From: Pelagibius sp.
GTDB taxonomy: Bacteria; Pseudomonadota; Alphaproteobacteria; Kiloniellales; Kiloniellaceae
Reading direction: 5' to 3'
NCBI RefSeq assembly: GCF_028289705.1
Contig: NZ_JANQOI010000189.1
Span: 34,452-98,451 of the forward strand
Length of the DNA stretch: 64,000 bases
The notes under the pieces are model-generated. The model saw nothing but the letters and a program-made list of their open reading frames with translations, was not told the DNA's origin and did no database searches. Shown piece after piece: positions 28,127-38,334 of this stretch (positions within the stretch are counted from its first letter, which is position 1; every line of letters begins with the position of its first letter). Both the position numbers and the translations under genes were made by a program.

Positions 28127-29743
28127 CTATCCGCCGGATGCCGGGACCGCCTCGGGCGCCGCCTCCGCAGTGTCCGGCGGGCCCTGCAGGGCCAAGGCAT
28201 AGAGGCTGGGATCCTCGAGCAGACTGGTGGCAACCTCCAGGTCGATCTCCGACTCCTCATCGCGCATCGGACAGTTCGCCCTCAAGGTCTCGACCGCCTG
28301 ATCGTCGTTGGTGTCGATGTCGCGCCGGCGCAGATCACGCGAGAGGGGCATGGCACCGGCCCTGATCAGTGCCAAGACCTGGTCGGCCTGCTCGATCTCG
28401 CCGGTGGTGCAGATGTCGGGCAGGACCCCGCGGCGGTGCAGGGCATAGCCGGAAGGGGCATGGAACCGCGCCCAGGTGAGGGTGAGCTCGCCCTGGTTGG
28501 GCAGCCGCAGGACGGTCTGTACGGTGCCCTTGCCGAATGAGCTGCTGCCGACGACCACCGCCCGGCCGGAGTCCTGCAAGGCCGCGGCGACAATCTCCGA
28601 GGCCGAGGCGGAGCCGCCATCCACCAGAACGACGATGGGCGCGCTGGCCGCGAGATCGCTGCGGCTGGCGCTGAAATACTGATGGCTGTCCGGATGCCGG
28701 CCGTGGGTCGAGACGATCCGGCCGCCTGTCACAAAGAGGTTCGAGACCTCGACTGCCTGGTCGAGAAGACCGCCCGGATTGCCGCGCAGGTCCAGCACGA
28801 AGCCCTCCAACTGCTCGCCGATGTCATCCTGGGCCTGCTTGATCTTCTGCTTCAGGCTGTCGGTGGTGCGCTGGTTGAAGCCCGAGATCCGAATATAGGC
28901 AAGATCTCCCTCGCGCCGATAGCTGACGGTCTGGGGGACGATGTGCTGACGGACCACGGCGATGGCGAGCGGGCTCTCGTTTGCATCCCGGTCGATGGTG
29001 AGCCGCACCTTGGAGCGGACCGGGCCGCGAAGCTGGCGAACGACCTCGCGCTGGGAAAGGCCCTCCACGGGGGTGCCGTTGATTGCAATGATCAGGTCGT
29101 CATCGATCAGACCTGCCGACTCCGCCGGTGTGTTCTCCATTACCGAGACGATCAGGACACCTTCCTCGATCAGACGGATGCGGACCCCGATGCCGCCGAA
29201 ACCGTCGCGGCTGGCACGGTTCTCGCGGGCGGCTTCACGCCCGGCATAGCGGGAGAAGCTGTCCAGTTGGCTCAGCACGCCGTCGAACACCGCCTCGTAC
29301 AGAACCTCCGGTTCCGCGGTGTCCAGATCGCTCGAGTGATAGCGGCTGGCACTGATGGCTGCGGCCGTAAGGGCGCCCCAAGCTTTGGCATCGTTCGGCG
29401 CCGGCATCGGATAGCTGGCCATGGAGGTACCGTCGACGCTCACCTTGAGGCGATCGCCATCCTGTTCCACGCCGATGGCCGGATCGATACTGGCAAGGCT
29501 GCCCATGCCGGCGATGGCCAACTGGGAGATCGCCACGTCTTCGATGAAGATGTCAGAAACGTCCTGGTAGCCGCGGCTGAAGAGGCGTTCGGCGCGGGCC
29601 TCGTCGTAGCCGAGCGGTGGCGTACTGTCCTGCGAGGCGCAGGCGACCATGAGGAAGGCCAAGCACAGAGGGCCAGCCCGCCGCAAAAGACCGCGGAAAT
29701 CAAGAATCCTAGCCGCTTCCGTACTGTACGACCCGAACCTCAT
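28127..29743 (-). CDS. S41 family C-terminal processing protease, lipoprotein
   Basis: Serine protease of the CTP/Prc family that cleaves C-terminal parts of envelope proteins. From the chosen ATG the product has 538 residues. It has a lipoprotein signal whose lipobox is LMVAC, so it is anchored in the envelope. A PDZ domain follows (GIGVRIRLIEEGVLIVSV onward), then the catalytic domain with Ser in DGGSASASE and Lys in SFGKGTVQT. ATG at 29743 has AGGG five bases ahead; ATGs at 29767 and 29800 are alternatives that lengthen the signal. The 240-base gap to rnr shows only TTAAC half-sites. Confidence 0.9.
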   Translation of the reverse strand: MRFGSYSTEAARILDFRGLLRRAGPLCLAFLMVACASQDSTPPLGYDEARAERLFSRGYQDVSDIFIEDVAISQLAIAGMGSLASIDPAIGVEQDGDRLKVSVDGTSMASYPMPAPNDAKAWGALTAAAISASRYHSSDLDTAEPEVLYEAVFDGVLSQLDSFSRYAGREAARENRASRDGFGGIGVRIRLIEEGVLIVSVMENTPAESAGLIDDDLIIAINGTPVEGLSQREVVRQLRGPVRSKVRLTIDRDANESPLAIAVVRQHIVPQTVSYRREGDLAYIRISGFNQRTTDSLKQKIKQAQDDIGEQLEGFVLDLRGNPGGLLDQAVEVSNLFVTGGRIVSTHGRHPDSHQYFSASRSDLAASAPIVVLVDGGSASASEIVAAALQDSGRAVVVGSSSFGKGTVQTVLRLPNQGELTLTWARFHAPSGYALHRRGVLPDICTTGEIEQADQVLALIRAGAMPLSRDLRRRDIDTNDDQAVETLRANCPMRDEESEIDLEVATSLLEDPSLYALALQGPPDTAEAAPEAVPASGG

Positions 29744-29983
29744 CGCCACCCTGAGGAATCCCCCCATACGCCCCTTGGTTCGAACAATAAGCGAAGTCAT
29801 TAACCTCACGCAAAGCACAAATTCGTTGAACCGTAGAGAAACCTAGCCTGATTTGTCTGCTAGTAAGCACCAGTCAGGGTCAAAGATTCGTTAACGTCCA
29901 AGTAATAATTGCCTGTAGAGGCGTTCGCGCTGGGCGCTTCTTTTTGACCACGCCGCCGGAACGCCGAAGTCCGATAGCACCGC

Positions 29984-32335
29984 TCAAGACCTGCGCTTGG
30001 CCTTGCTGCGGGCAGTAACCCTGGTTTTGCGGGTTCTTTGTGGCTTTTTTGGGGCCGGGCGCCGGGCGCGCTCTGGATCGTCAGCGGAACGCCTACTTTT
30101 GCGTGTATTTTCCCTCTTTTGCTTGCCGGCGTCTTTTTCGTTACTTGGCTCAACCAAAGCGAAGAGCAGACCGCCGGTGATCGGCTCGGCCTCCAGCAGG
30201 CGAACGGTCACGGGATCGGCGAGCCGGTAGACCCGTCCCCAGCGCTGGCCTTCCAGGCTGTGGCGCGCCTCGACATGGTCGTAGTAGTCGTCGGGCAGCG
30301 TGCTGATGGGGATCAGCCCATCGGCGCCGTTCTCGTCCAGAGTGATGAAGAGGCCGAAACGCGTGACCCCATTGATGCGCCCGGAGAAACTCGCGCCGAC
30401 CCGGTCCCGCATGAAGGCGGCGGTAAAGCGGTCGACCGCATCGCGCTCGGCCGCGGCTGCCTTTCGTTCCGTAGCGCTGATATGCGATGCGGCTTCGGTG
30501 AATCCCTGTTCGGCGTCCGCGGGCAGGCCGTCCTTGCCCAGCCCCAGGCCGCCGATCAGGGCGCGGTGGACCAGCAGGTCGGCATAGCGCCGGATGGGCG
30601 AGGTGAAGTGTGCATAGTGGGAGAGGGCGAGGCCGAAGTGGCCGATGTTCTCGGGGCTGTAGACAGCCTGGCTCTGAGAACGCAGGACCAGATCGCTGAC
30701 CAGCGCGGCTTCCGGCTTTCCGGCGACCTTGGACAGGACCTGGGTGAGGTGGCGCGGCCGCACAACCTTGGAGGCGTTGAGGCGAAACCCCATGTCCCTG
30801 AGGACATCGGCCAGGGCCTTCAACCGCACGGGGTCCGGCTTGTCGTGCACCCGATACATGCAGGGGCGGGCCAGGCGCTCCAGTTCCCTTGCCGCGGCCA
30901 CATTGGCGGCGATCATGAACTCTTCGATGAGACGATGGCTGTCCAGGCGTTCGCGCGCTTCGATGGCGAGCACCCGGCCGTCCTGCGCCAGGCGCACCCT
31001 GCGCTCCGGCAGGTCCAGTTCGAGGGTGCCGCGCTCTTCGCGCGCCGTGAGAAGGGCCCGATAAGCGCCGTAGAGGGCGGGCAGCACCGCCGCCATGACC
31101 TCTGCATTGTCGTCACTGGTGCCTTTCGAGGGGCGGCCGTCGTGGGCGTTCTGCACCTCCTCGTAGGTCAAGCGTGCGGCTGAGCGCATCAGTCCGCGAA
31201 CGAAGCGCTGGCGCAACAGCCGGCCGCTCCCGTCGATCCAGAGGTGGACCGCCATGCAGGGCCGCTCTTCCTTCGGATTGAGCGAGCACCAGCCGTTGGA
31301 CAGGGCCGCCGGCAGCATCGGCAGCACCCGGTCAGGGAAGTAGACCGAGTTTCCGCGGGTGTAGGCGCTTTTGTCCAAGGCCGAACCGGGACGGACGTAG
31401 TGGGCGACATCGGCGATGGCCACCAGCAGGTGCCAGCCGCCCGGGTTCTTGACGTCCTCATCAGGCTCTGCGAAGACCGCATCGTCGAAGTCTCGTGCGT
31501 CGGCCCCGTCGATGGTGACCAGGGGTACCTGGCGCAGATCTTCGCGCCGGCCGAGCCGGGCGGGACCGGCGGCCTCGGCTTCGGCCACAGCCTCCGGCGG
31601 GAACTCGTTGATCAATCCGTGCTCGTGCAGGGTGATGAGGCTGAGCGCCTTGGGATCGTCGCCGCGGCCGAGGCGTTCCAGGACCCTGACCGAGCGCAGC
31701 CCGAGCCGCGGGCCTCCGCGGCGCTCGGGCAACACCTCCGCCAGCACCAGTTCGCCCGCCGTCGCACCGCCCGCGTTTTCCTTGGAGAGGAGGAAGTCTC
31801 TCTTGGCGCGCCGGTCGGTCGGGCGAAGGCGTCCACCTTCCTCACCGATTTCGTAGAGTCCCAGTACGCGCCGCTGAGGACGGTCCAGCTTGCGGATGAC
31901 CTGGGCTTCGTAGGTCGCCTCGCCCGATTTCTTGAGGCGGGCCAGGACCCGTTCGCCGACGGCCAGCGCCGAGCGGCTGCCGCGCTCCGGGGCGAGATAG
32001 ATGGTTGGGCCCGGCTGGTCTGAGTCCCACACGGCGGGCCGGGCCAGCATCTCTCCGTCCTCGTCCAGACCCGCCACCTCGATCACCATGACGCCGGGCA
32101 GGCGGCCAGGGTCGGTCAAACGACGTGCCGGCTGGCGGTCCAGCTTGCCTTCCGCCTGCAGGTCCTTCAGCAAGGCCTTGAGCTGAATGCGGTCGCTGCC
32201 TTTGATGCGAAAGGCGCGGGCGATCTCGCGCTTGCCGACAGGCTCGCTGCTTTCCTTGATGAAGGTGAGAACCTGTTCCTTGGTCGGGAAGGGGGAGGAA
32301 CGGGCCTTGCCGGCCGGGTCCTTCTTGCGCGGCAC
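29984..32335 (-). CDS. rnr: Ribonuclease R
   Basis: Processive 3-prime exoribonuclease able to digest structured RNA. The 783-residue product has an N-terminal helix-turn-helix (PVGKREIARAF), cold-shock-like domains, the RNB catalytic block TIDGADARDFDDAVFAEPDE near residues 280-300, and an S1 domain (GRINGVTRFGLFITL). A basic Lys/Arg tail of about 50 residues closes it. GTG at 32335 lies two bases after the topA stop, so the two genes are coupled. Confidence 0.96.
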   Translation of the reverse strand: MPRKKDPAGKARSSPFPTKEQVLTFIKESSEPVGKREIARAFRIKGSDRIQLKALLKDLQAEGKLDRQPARRLTDPGRLPGVMVIEVAGLDEDGEMLARPAVWDSDQPGPTIYLAPERGSRSALAVGERVLARLKKSGEATYEAQVIRKLDRPQRRVLGLYEIGEEGGRLRPTDRRAKRDFLLSKENAGGATAGELVLAEVLPERRGGPRLGLRSVRVLERLGRGDDPKALSLITLHEHGLINEFPPEAVAEAEAAGPARLGRREDLRQVPLVTIDGADARDFDDAVFAEPDEDVKNPGGWHLLVAIADVAHYVRPGSALDKSAYTRGNSVYFPDRVLPMLPAALSNGWCSLNPKEERPCMAVHLWIDGSGRLLRQRFVRGLMRSAARLTYEEVQNAHDGRPSKGTSDDNAEVMAAVLPALYGAYRALLTAREERGTLELDLPERRVRLAQDGRVLAIEARERLDSHRLIEEFMIAANVAAARELERLARPCMYRVHDKPDPVRLKALADVLRDMGFRLNASKVVRPRHLTQVLSKVAGKPEAALVSDLVLRSQSQAVYSPENIGHFGLALSHYAHFTSPIRRYADLLVHRALIGGLGLGKDGLPADAEQGFTEAASHISATERKAAAAERDAVDRFTAAFMRDRVGASFSGRINGVTRFGLFITLDENGADGLIPISTLPDDYYDHVEARHSLEGQRWGRVYRLADPVTVRLLEAEPITGGLLFALVEPSNEKDAGKQKRENTRKSRRSADDPERARRPAPKKPQRTRKTRVTARSKAKRRS

Positions 32336-32337
32336 CG

Positions 32338-35046
32338 CTAGTCGGCGGCCGTCGTGGTGACGGCCTTTTTCCGGGCGGGCGCTTTCTTCGCCGCTTTCTT
32401 TGTGGAAGCGGCCTTTTTCTTGCCCGCCTTCTTGGTGGCGGCCTTCTTCTTGCTGGCCGCCTTTTTCTTGGCGGCCGGCTTCTTGGCGGCTTTCTGAGCT
32501 TTCTTCTCCGCCTGGGCGGCGAGCAGCGGCAGCGCCTGTTCCAGGGTGATGCTCTCTGGATCGATGTCCGAGGGGATCGAGGCATAGAGCCGCAGGTGTT
32601 TGACGTAGGGCCCGAAGCGCCCTTTGCCCTGGGTCACCGGCTTGCCGTCATCGGGATGGTCGCCGAGGGGGCGGCCCGCAGCCGCGCCGCGCTTGGGCGC
32701 CTCGGCGAGCAAGGCAACCGCACGGTTGAGGCCCAGGGTCAGCACGTCGTCGCCTTCCGTCAGAGAGCGGTAGGTCGACCCATGTTTCACATAAGGGCCG
32801 TAACGGCCGATCCCCGCGGTGACGGCCTTGCCGTCTTCCGGGTGGGCACCGACCTCTCGCGGCAGAGCGAGCAAGGCAATGGCCTTTGCCAGATCGACAT
32901 CGGCGGGCGGCAGCCCCTTGGGCAGGGAGGACCGCTTGGGCTTGGTATCGCCCTCCACCTCGCCGATCTGCAGGTAGATCCCGAAGGGCCCCTTGCGCAG
33001 GGTGATCGCCTTCCCGGTCTCCGGGTCCTCGCCCAGCAGTTTGGGGTTCGTCAGATCGATACCGTCGGCATCGGCGTCGTCACTCGGCACCGCCAAGGGC
33101 CGGGTGAACCGGCATTCCGGGTAGTTGGAGCAGCCGATAAATCCGCCGTTGCGGCTGAAGCGCAGGCCCAGTCGTCCTTCCGAGCAGGCAGGGCATTCGC
33201 GCGGGTTCTTGCCGGGGTTCTTGGGATCGATGGGAAAGAAGTGCGGGCCCAGATCCTCGTCCAGGGCGTCGATGACCTGGGTGATGGAAAGGCCGCTGGC
33301 CCCCTCGACCGCGGCGTAGAAAGCGCTCCAGAAGTCGTGCAGGACGCGGCGCCAGTCCGCCCGCCCGCCGGAGATGTCGTCGAGCCTCTCCTCCATCTCG
33401 GCGGTGAAGTTGTACTGCACATAGCGCTCGAAGAAGCTGGACAGGAAGGCGACGACCAGGCGGCCGCGGTCTTCCGGGACGAAGCGGCGGCGCTCCAGGC
33501 GCACGTAATTGCGGTCCTGAAGGACCTGCAGGATGGAGGCGTAGGTGGAGGGGCGCCCGATGCCCAGTTCCTCCATCTTCTTCACCAGGCTGGCCTCGGA
33601 GTAGCGGGGCGGCGGCTGGGTGAAGTGCTGCTCGGGCAGGACCTCCTGGCGCCGCAGGGCTTCGCCTTCGGTCAGCTTCGGCAGGCGGCGCTCACCGGCA
33701 CCGTTCCCAGAGTCCTGATTCCCAGAGTCCTGATCGCCGTTCCTGCCCTCGTCTTTGCTTTCCTGATAGATCTTGAGAAAGCCGTCGAAGGTGATCACCG
33801 ATCCCGTTGCGCGCAGTTGGGCAACGCCGGCATCGACCCGCACATCCACCGCCACCTGATCGAGCTCAGCGCTGGACATCTGACAGGCGACCGTGCGCCG
33901 CCAGATCAGGTCGTAGAGCTTCAGCCCATCCTGGTCGAGGAAGGCCGCCACGTCCTTTGGCCGGCGGAACAGATCCGTGGGCCGGATCGCCTCGTGGGCT
34001 TCCTGAGCGTTCTTGGCCTTGGATTTGTACTGGCGCGGACCATGCGGCAGGTAGGGATCGCCGTAGTCGGAGGCGATCAGGGCCCGGGTTTGCTCCAGGG
34101 CCTCCTCGGCCATCTGGACACCGTCGGTACGCATGTAGGTGATCAGGCCGACAGCCTCGCCGCCAAGGTCGATGCCCTCGTAGAGCTTTTGCGCCACCCG
34201 CATGGTCCGGGTCGCCCCGAAGCCTAGCTTGCGCGAGGCTTCCTGCTGCAGGGTCGACGTGGTGAAGGGAGGATAGGGGTTCCGCTTGGTCTGCTTGCGC
34301 TCAACCCGGTCGACGCTCAGCTCGGAGGCCGCTTCCAGCTTCGCCACCGCAGCCATGGCGGCGCTTTCGTTGCCGAGGTCGAAACGGTCCAGTTTGGTGC
34401 CCTCGAGATGGGTCAGCCGGGCGACGAAGCTGGCGCCCTCGCTGTTCGCAAGCGTGACATCGATGGACCAGTATTCCTGGGGCTTGAAGGCCTCGATCTC
34501 GGCTTCCCGCTCGGACACCAGACGCAGCGCCACCGATTGGACCCGGCCGGCCGAGCGGCTGCCCGGCAGCTTCCGCCAGAGCACCGGGGAGAGCGTAAAG
34601 CCCACCAGGTAGTCCAGGGCACGGCGCGCCATGTAGGCGTCGATCAGTTCCTGATTGAGGCTGCGTGGGTGGTCGAAGGCTTCGGCGATGGCCCGCTGGG
34701 TGATCTCATTGAAGACCACGCGCTCGACGTCGACGCCGTCGAGCACCTTGCGCCGCCGCAGTTCGTCGACGATGTGCCAGGAAATGGCTTCCCCTTCGCG
34801 GTCCGGGTCGGTGGCCAGGAAGAGGTGCTTGCTGTCTTTCACCGCCGCGGCGATTTCGCGAAGGCGCTTTTCGCCCCGCTCGTCGACCTGCCAGCTCATG
34901 GAAAAGTCCTCGTCCGGACGTACCGAACCGTCCTTGGCCGGCAGATCGCGCACGTGACCATAGCTGGCAAGGACGTGGTAGTCCTTGCCCAGATACTTGT
35001 TGATGGTCTTGGCCTTAGCCGGTGACTCGACGATGACGACGTTCAT
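32338..35046 (-). CDS. topA: DNA topoisomerase I
   Basis: Relaxes negative supercoils. The 902-residue product starts MNVVIVESPAKAKTINKYLG (Toprim) and has TDPDREGEAISWH with the metal acidic residues. The active-site Tyr is in GLITYMRTDG near residue 307. One zinc-finger module ECPACSEGRLG...CSNYPEC follows, then several topoisomerase C-terminal repeats, and finally a tail of about 60 residues rich in Lys and Ala, like histone H1. That tail is typical of alphaproteobacteria and probably binds DNA. Confidence 0.97.
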   Translation of the reverse strand: MNVVIVESPAKAKTINKYLGKDYHVLASYGHVRDLPAKDGSVRPDEDFSMSWQVDERGEKRLREIAAAVKDSKHLFLATDPDREGEAISWHIVDELRRRKVLDGVDVERVVFNEITQRAIAEAFDHPRSLNQELIDAYMARRALDYLVGFTLSPVLWRKLPGSRSAGRVQSVALRLVSEREAEIEAFKPQEYWSIDVTLANSEGASFVARLTHLEGTKLDRFDLGNESAAMAAVAKLEAASELSVDRVERKQTKRNPYPPFTTSTLQQEASRKLGFGATRTMRVAQKLYEGIDLGGEAVGLITYMRTDGVQMAEEALEQTRALIASDYGDPYLPHGPRQYKSKAKNAQEAHEAIRPTDLFRRPKDVAAFLDQDGLKLYDLIWRRTVACQMSSAELDQVAVDVRVDAGVAQLRATGSVITFDGFLKIYQESKDEGRNGDQDSGNQDSGNGAGERRLPKLTEGEALRRQEVLPEQHFTQPPPRYSEASLVKKMEELGIGRPSTYASILQVLQDRNYVRLERRRFVPEDRGRLVVAFLSSFFERYVQYNFTAEMEERLDDISGGRADWRRVLHDFWSAFYAAVEGASGLSITQVIDALDEDLGPHFFPIDPKNPGKNPRECPACSEGRLGLRFSRNGGFIGCSNYPECRFTRPLAVPSDDADADGIDLTNPKLLGEDPETGKAITLRKGPFGIYLQIGEVEGDTKPKRSSLPKGLPPADVDLAKAIALLALPREVGAHPEDGKAVTAGIGRYGPYVKHGSTYRSLTEGDDVLTLGLNRAVALLAEAPKRGAAAGRPLGDHPDDGKPVTQGKGRFGPYVKHLRLYASIPSDIDPESITLEQALPLLAAQAEKKAQKAAKKPAAKKKAASKKKAATKKAGKKKAASTKKAAKKAPARKKAVTTTAAD
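33704..33733. repeat. Tandem 15-bp repeat inside topA
   Basis: TTCCCAGAGTCCTGA occurs twice in direct succession, adding five residues (QDSGN type) twice to a linker of the topoisomerase. Length is a multiple of three, so the frame is kept. Confidence 0.85.
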
Positions 35047-35154
35047 GCTGGCGGATGATTCGGGCTGTTCCTTACGATCTTCCTAACGCCTAGGGACCGC
35101 GCACATACCATTCGGTGGAAATGCGGCACTGCGGCCCCGGAACAAGGCCAGTCG

Positions 35155-36318
35155 TCATAATGGGTCTGCAGGGCCTTTGTAAAGCCGCGCGACACGGTTT
35201 CCCGGATGGCGTTCGATCCGTCCGGCCAGTTCCAGGTCCAGAAGGGCACTGTGAACGACGGCGATTGGCAGCGACGAGCGGCGCACCAATTCGTCGACCA
35301 TCAGCGGTTCGGCGCCCAGCAGTTCCTCAAGCGCCTCGCAGGCCTCTTCGCCCATGATCTCAACGGCTTGTTCATCGGTCTGCGGACGCTCCGGAGCGGC
35401 TGGTTCTGAGCTCTGCGGCGCTATATGGGTTGGGCCGGCCGCGTAGTGGCGGAGATCCTCAAGCACCTGTTCTGCGGAGGCGATTAGGGTTGCGCCCTCG
35501 CGGATCAGGTGGTTGCAGCCGGCCGCGCGGGGATCGAGGGGCGATCCTGGAACGGCGAAGACGTCGCGACCCTGCTCGCCGGCCAGGCGGGCGGTGATGA
35601 GCGAGCCGGAGCGCTGGGCCGCCTCGACCACGACGACGCCGCGGGAGAGACCCGAGATCAACCGGTTGCGCCGCGGGAAATGGCGCGCCTGGGGCACCGT
35701 TCCCAAAGGCATCTCCGAGATGACCGCGCCGGATTGCTGGAGGTCTCGGTGCAGCGCTTGGTTTTCCGGCGGATAGACCACATCGACACCGCCGGCCAGC
35801 ACGGCGGTGCTTGGCCGGGGCAAACAGCCGAGGTGCGCTGCCGTGTCGATTCCGCGGGCCATGCCGGAGGCGATGACGAAGCCGGCGGCGGCGATCTCCT
35901 CCGCTAGCGCCTCCGCAAGACGCCGGCCGTTCGCCGAGGCGTTGCGCGCACCGACAATGGCGACTGTGGGAAGCGAGAGAACCTGAGGGTCACCCAGCAC
36001 CGCAAGGACCGGAGGAGCATCCTCGAGGTCCCTTAGCAAGGGTGGGTAGATGGGGTCCTGGAGGATCAGAAGCTGCACTCCGGCTTTTCTGGCCGCCGCC
36101 GACTCGGTCTCCGCCTGGTCGCGCGAGCAGATCCGGATCTGCCGTTTTGCGCCACCACGGCCGGCGAGGCTCGGCAAGGCCTCCAGCGCGGCAGCAGGCG
36201 TGCCAAAGCGATCCAGCAACTGCCGGAAGACAACCGGTCCGACGTTCTCCGAGCGGATGAGGCGCAGCCAATCCAGCCGCTCGCTGTCGCTTGGCGGTTT
36301 AATAGTGTGTTCAGACAT
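35155..36318 (-). CDS. dprA: DNA-processing protein DprA
   Basis: Loads RecA on incoming single-stranded DNA during transformation. From ATG 36318 the product has 387 residues: an N-terminal SAM-like part (RLDWLRLIRSENVGPVVFR), the Rossmann-type core with VAIVGARNAS, GMARGIDTAAH and AAQRSGSLITA, and a winged-helix C-terminus (DELVRRSSLPIAVVHSALL). The ATG at 36318 has AAGG just upstream; a start 12 codons earlier is possible. The gap of 108 bases to topA is otherwise empty. Confidence 0.95.
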   Translation of the reverse strand: MSEHTIKPPSDSERLDWLRLIRSENVGPVVFRQLLDRFGTPAAALEALPSLAGRGGAKRQIRICSRDQAETESAAARKAGVQLLILQDPIYPPLLRDLEDAPPVLAVLGDPQVLSLPTVAIVGARNASANGRRLAEALAEEIAAAGFVIASGMARGIDTAAHLGCLPRPSTAVLAGGVDVVYPPENQALHRDLQQSGAVISEMPLGTVPQARHFPRRNRLISGLSRGVVVVEAAQRSGSLITARLAGEQGRDVFAVPGSPLDPRAAGCNHLIREGATLIASAEQVLEDLRHYAAGPTHIAPQSSEPAAPERPQTDEQAVEIMGEEACEALEELLGAEPLMVDELVRRSSLPIAVVHSALLDLELAGRIERHPGNRVARLYKGPADPL

Positions 36319-36393
36319 CGCCTTAAGATCGTCTCCGCCGGTGGCCGCGGTCAAGGCCTGGCGGTGCAGACGCGCATCGGCCAGAAGGTTCGC

Positions 36394-37014
36394 TCAGCCG
36401 GCTTTGCGTCCGATTCGCGGTTCCTCGCCCTTCAGCAGGCGGGCGATGTTGGCGTGGTGGCGCCACCAAACCAGCAGGGCGAGGGCACCGGTCAACTCCA
36501 CCATCTGGAGGTCCCCCAGCAATACCCAGGAGAGGAATGGTGCCGCCGCGATGCAGACCAGGGCTGCCAGGGAGGAGATGCGGAAGACGAAAGCGACCAG
36601 CAGCCAGAGCGCGCAGCATAGCGCCCCCAGCAGAGGCGAGAGCGCGATCAGCACCCCAAGGGTAGTGGCGACGCCCTTGCCGCCCTTGAAGGCCAGCCAG
36701 ACCGGAAAGAGGTGTCCGACAACGGCGCCGAAGGCAGCCACCAGGGCCATATCCGGCCCCCAGTTCGCAGCGATCAGGACCGCAGCCGCGCCCTTGCCGC
36801 CGTCCAGCAGCAGGGTGGCAGCCGCCAGCCCCTTGCGCCCGGTCCGCAGGACGTTGGTCGCGCCGATGTTGCCGGAGCCGATTTCGCGCACATCGCCGAG
36901 ACCGGCGGCCCGCGTCAGGAGGAGGCCGAAGGGCAGGGAGCCCAAGATGTAGCCGCCGATCAGCGCCGCCAACAGATAGGGCCAGGCAAAGCCCCAGGAG
37001 ATCGGATCCGGCAT
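36394..37014 (-). CDS. plsY: Glycerol-3-phosphate acyltransferase PlsY
   Basis: Inner-membrane enzyme that transfers the acyl group of acyl-phosphate to glycerol-3-phosphate, first step of phospholipid synthesis. The 206-residue product has about five to seven membrane helices and the three conserved loops: GSLPFGLLL with [35 protein letters not shown] and the C-terminal [17 protein letters not shown]. It sits between pyrC and dprA on the same strand. Confidence 0.96.
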   Translation of the reverse strand: MPDPISWGFAWPYLLAALIGGYILGSLPFGLLLTRAAGLGDVREIGSGNIGATNVLRTGRKGLAAATLLLDGGKGAAAVLIAANWGPDMALVAAFGAVVGHLFPVWLAFKGGKGVATTLGVLIALSPLLGALCCALWLLVAFVFRISSLAALVCIAAAPFLSWVLLGDLQMVELTGALALLVWWRHHANIARLLKGEEPRIGRKAG

Positions 37015-37029
37015 CGCCCGGCAGCCCGC

Positions 37030-38334
37030 TCAGGCGGCTTCGAAAAGGGTGCGACCATCGACCACGGTCCGGCGCACGCGGCCCTGGACGGGCAGGCCCT
37101 CGAAGGGGGAGTTTTTCGATTTACTTTCAAAGCGATCCGGGTCGATGCGCCAAGCTCGGTTGAGGTCGAAGATCACCAGATCGGCGGCGGCACCCTTGGC
37201 CAGGCGACCCCCCTCCAGACCGAGGATCTTGGCCGGTTTGACCGTCAGACAGGCCAGGAGGTCGAGGAGCGGCATGCTGTCGGAATGGTGGAGTTGCAGG
37301 GCGAGGGGCAGCAGGGTCTCAAGGCCGACGATGCCGGGTTCGGCAATGGCGAAGGGCAGACGCTTGGACTCCTGGTCGTGGGGGCTGTGGTCGCTGGCGA
37401 TGGCATCGATGGTGCCATCCTTCAGGCCCTCGACGATGGCGCGCCGGTCGTCCTCGCTGCGCAGCGGCGGCGAGACCTTGGCAAAGGTGCGGTAGTCGCC
37501 GACGGCGATCTCGTTGAGGGTCAGGTAGTGCGGCGCCGTATCGCAGGTGACGTCGAGGCCGCGGGCCTTGGCCCGCTTGATCGCCTCGACCGCCGCCGCC
37601 GTGGAGACATGGGCGACGTGGTAGCGCCCGCCGGTCAGTTCGACAAGGCGGAGGTCGCGCTCGACCATCATCACCTCGGCCACCGCGGGAATGCCGGGAA
37701 GGCCGAGCCGTGTGGCCAGTTCACCCCCGTTCATGGCACCCCCGGCCAAGGTGGGCTCCTCGGGGTGCTGGACGATCAGGTGGCCGAAGGTCTTGGCGTA
37801 GGAGAGGGCGCGGCTCATGACCCGGGCCGAGGCGATGGCCGTACGGCCATCGGTGAAGGCGACCGCGCCATACTCCCCAAGCAGGCCGAATTCCGTCAGT
37901 TCCCTGCCTTCGATGCCGCGGGTGACCGCGGCATAGGTGTAGACCTTGACGCGCTTTTCCTCTCTTGCCCGGCGGGCGATGTACTCGACGCCGGCGACGT
38001 CGTCGATGACCGGATCGGTGTTGGGCAGCGCGACCATCGAGGTGACGCCGCCGGCGGCCGCGGCACGGCCGGCGCTGTCCATGGTCTCCTTCTGCTCTTC
38101 TCCCGGCTCGCCAATGTGGACGCGCATGTCCACGAAACCGGGGGCCAGGCAAGCACCGGCGCAGTCGATGGTTCGAATACCTTCAGGGACCCCCTCGGCA
38201 AAGAGGCGCGGCCCGACGTCACTGATCCGGCCGTCTTCGGCCAGGAGAGCCCCCGGGGCATCCAGGCCGCTCGCCGGGTCCAGCAGGCGGGCGTTAATGT
38301 AGGCGGTGCGGTGCTTGGGCGGCAGGGCGTTCAC
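37030..38334 (-). CDS. pyrC: Dihydroorotase-like protein, probably non-catalytic (PyrC-prime type)
   Basis: Amidohydrolase-fold protein of 434 residues that belongs to the class I dihydroorotases next to pyrB. The metal motif normally reading H-x-H-x-R is R71-V-H73-I-G75 here ([10 protein letters not shown]), so the first metal His and the substrate Arg are absent, while later blocks such as [11 protein letters not shown] and ASDHSPHDQ remain. In several bacteria such a degenerate partner holds aspartate carbamoyltransferase together while another gene supplies activity. ATG overlaps the pyrB stop by four bases, giving tight coupling. Confidence 0.85.
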   Translation of the reverse strand: MNALPPKHRTAYINARLLDPASGLDAPGALLAEDGRISDVGPRLFAEGVPEGIRTIDCAGACLAPGFVDMRVHIGEPGEEQKETMDSAGRAAAAGGVTSMVALPNTDPVIDDVAGVEYIARRAREEKRVKVYTYAAVTRGIEGRELTEFGLLGEYGAVAFTDGRTAIASARVMSRALSYAKTFGHLIVQHPEEPTLAGGAMNGGELATRLGLPGIPAVAEVMMVERDLRLVELTGGRYHVAHVSTAAAVEAIKRAKARGLDVTCDTAPHYLTLNEIAVGDYRTFAKVSPPLRSEDDRRAIVEGLKDGTIDAIASDHSPHDQESKRLPFAIAEPGIVGLETLLPLALQLHHSDSMPLLDLLACLTVKPAKILGLEGGRLAKGAAADLVIFDLNRAWRIDPDRFESKSKNSPFEGLPVQGRVRRTVVDGRTLFEAA

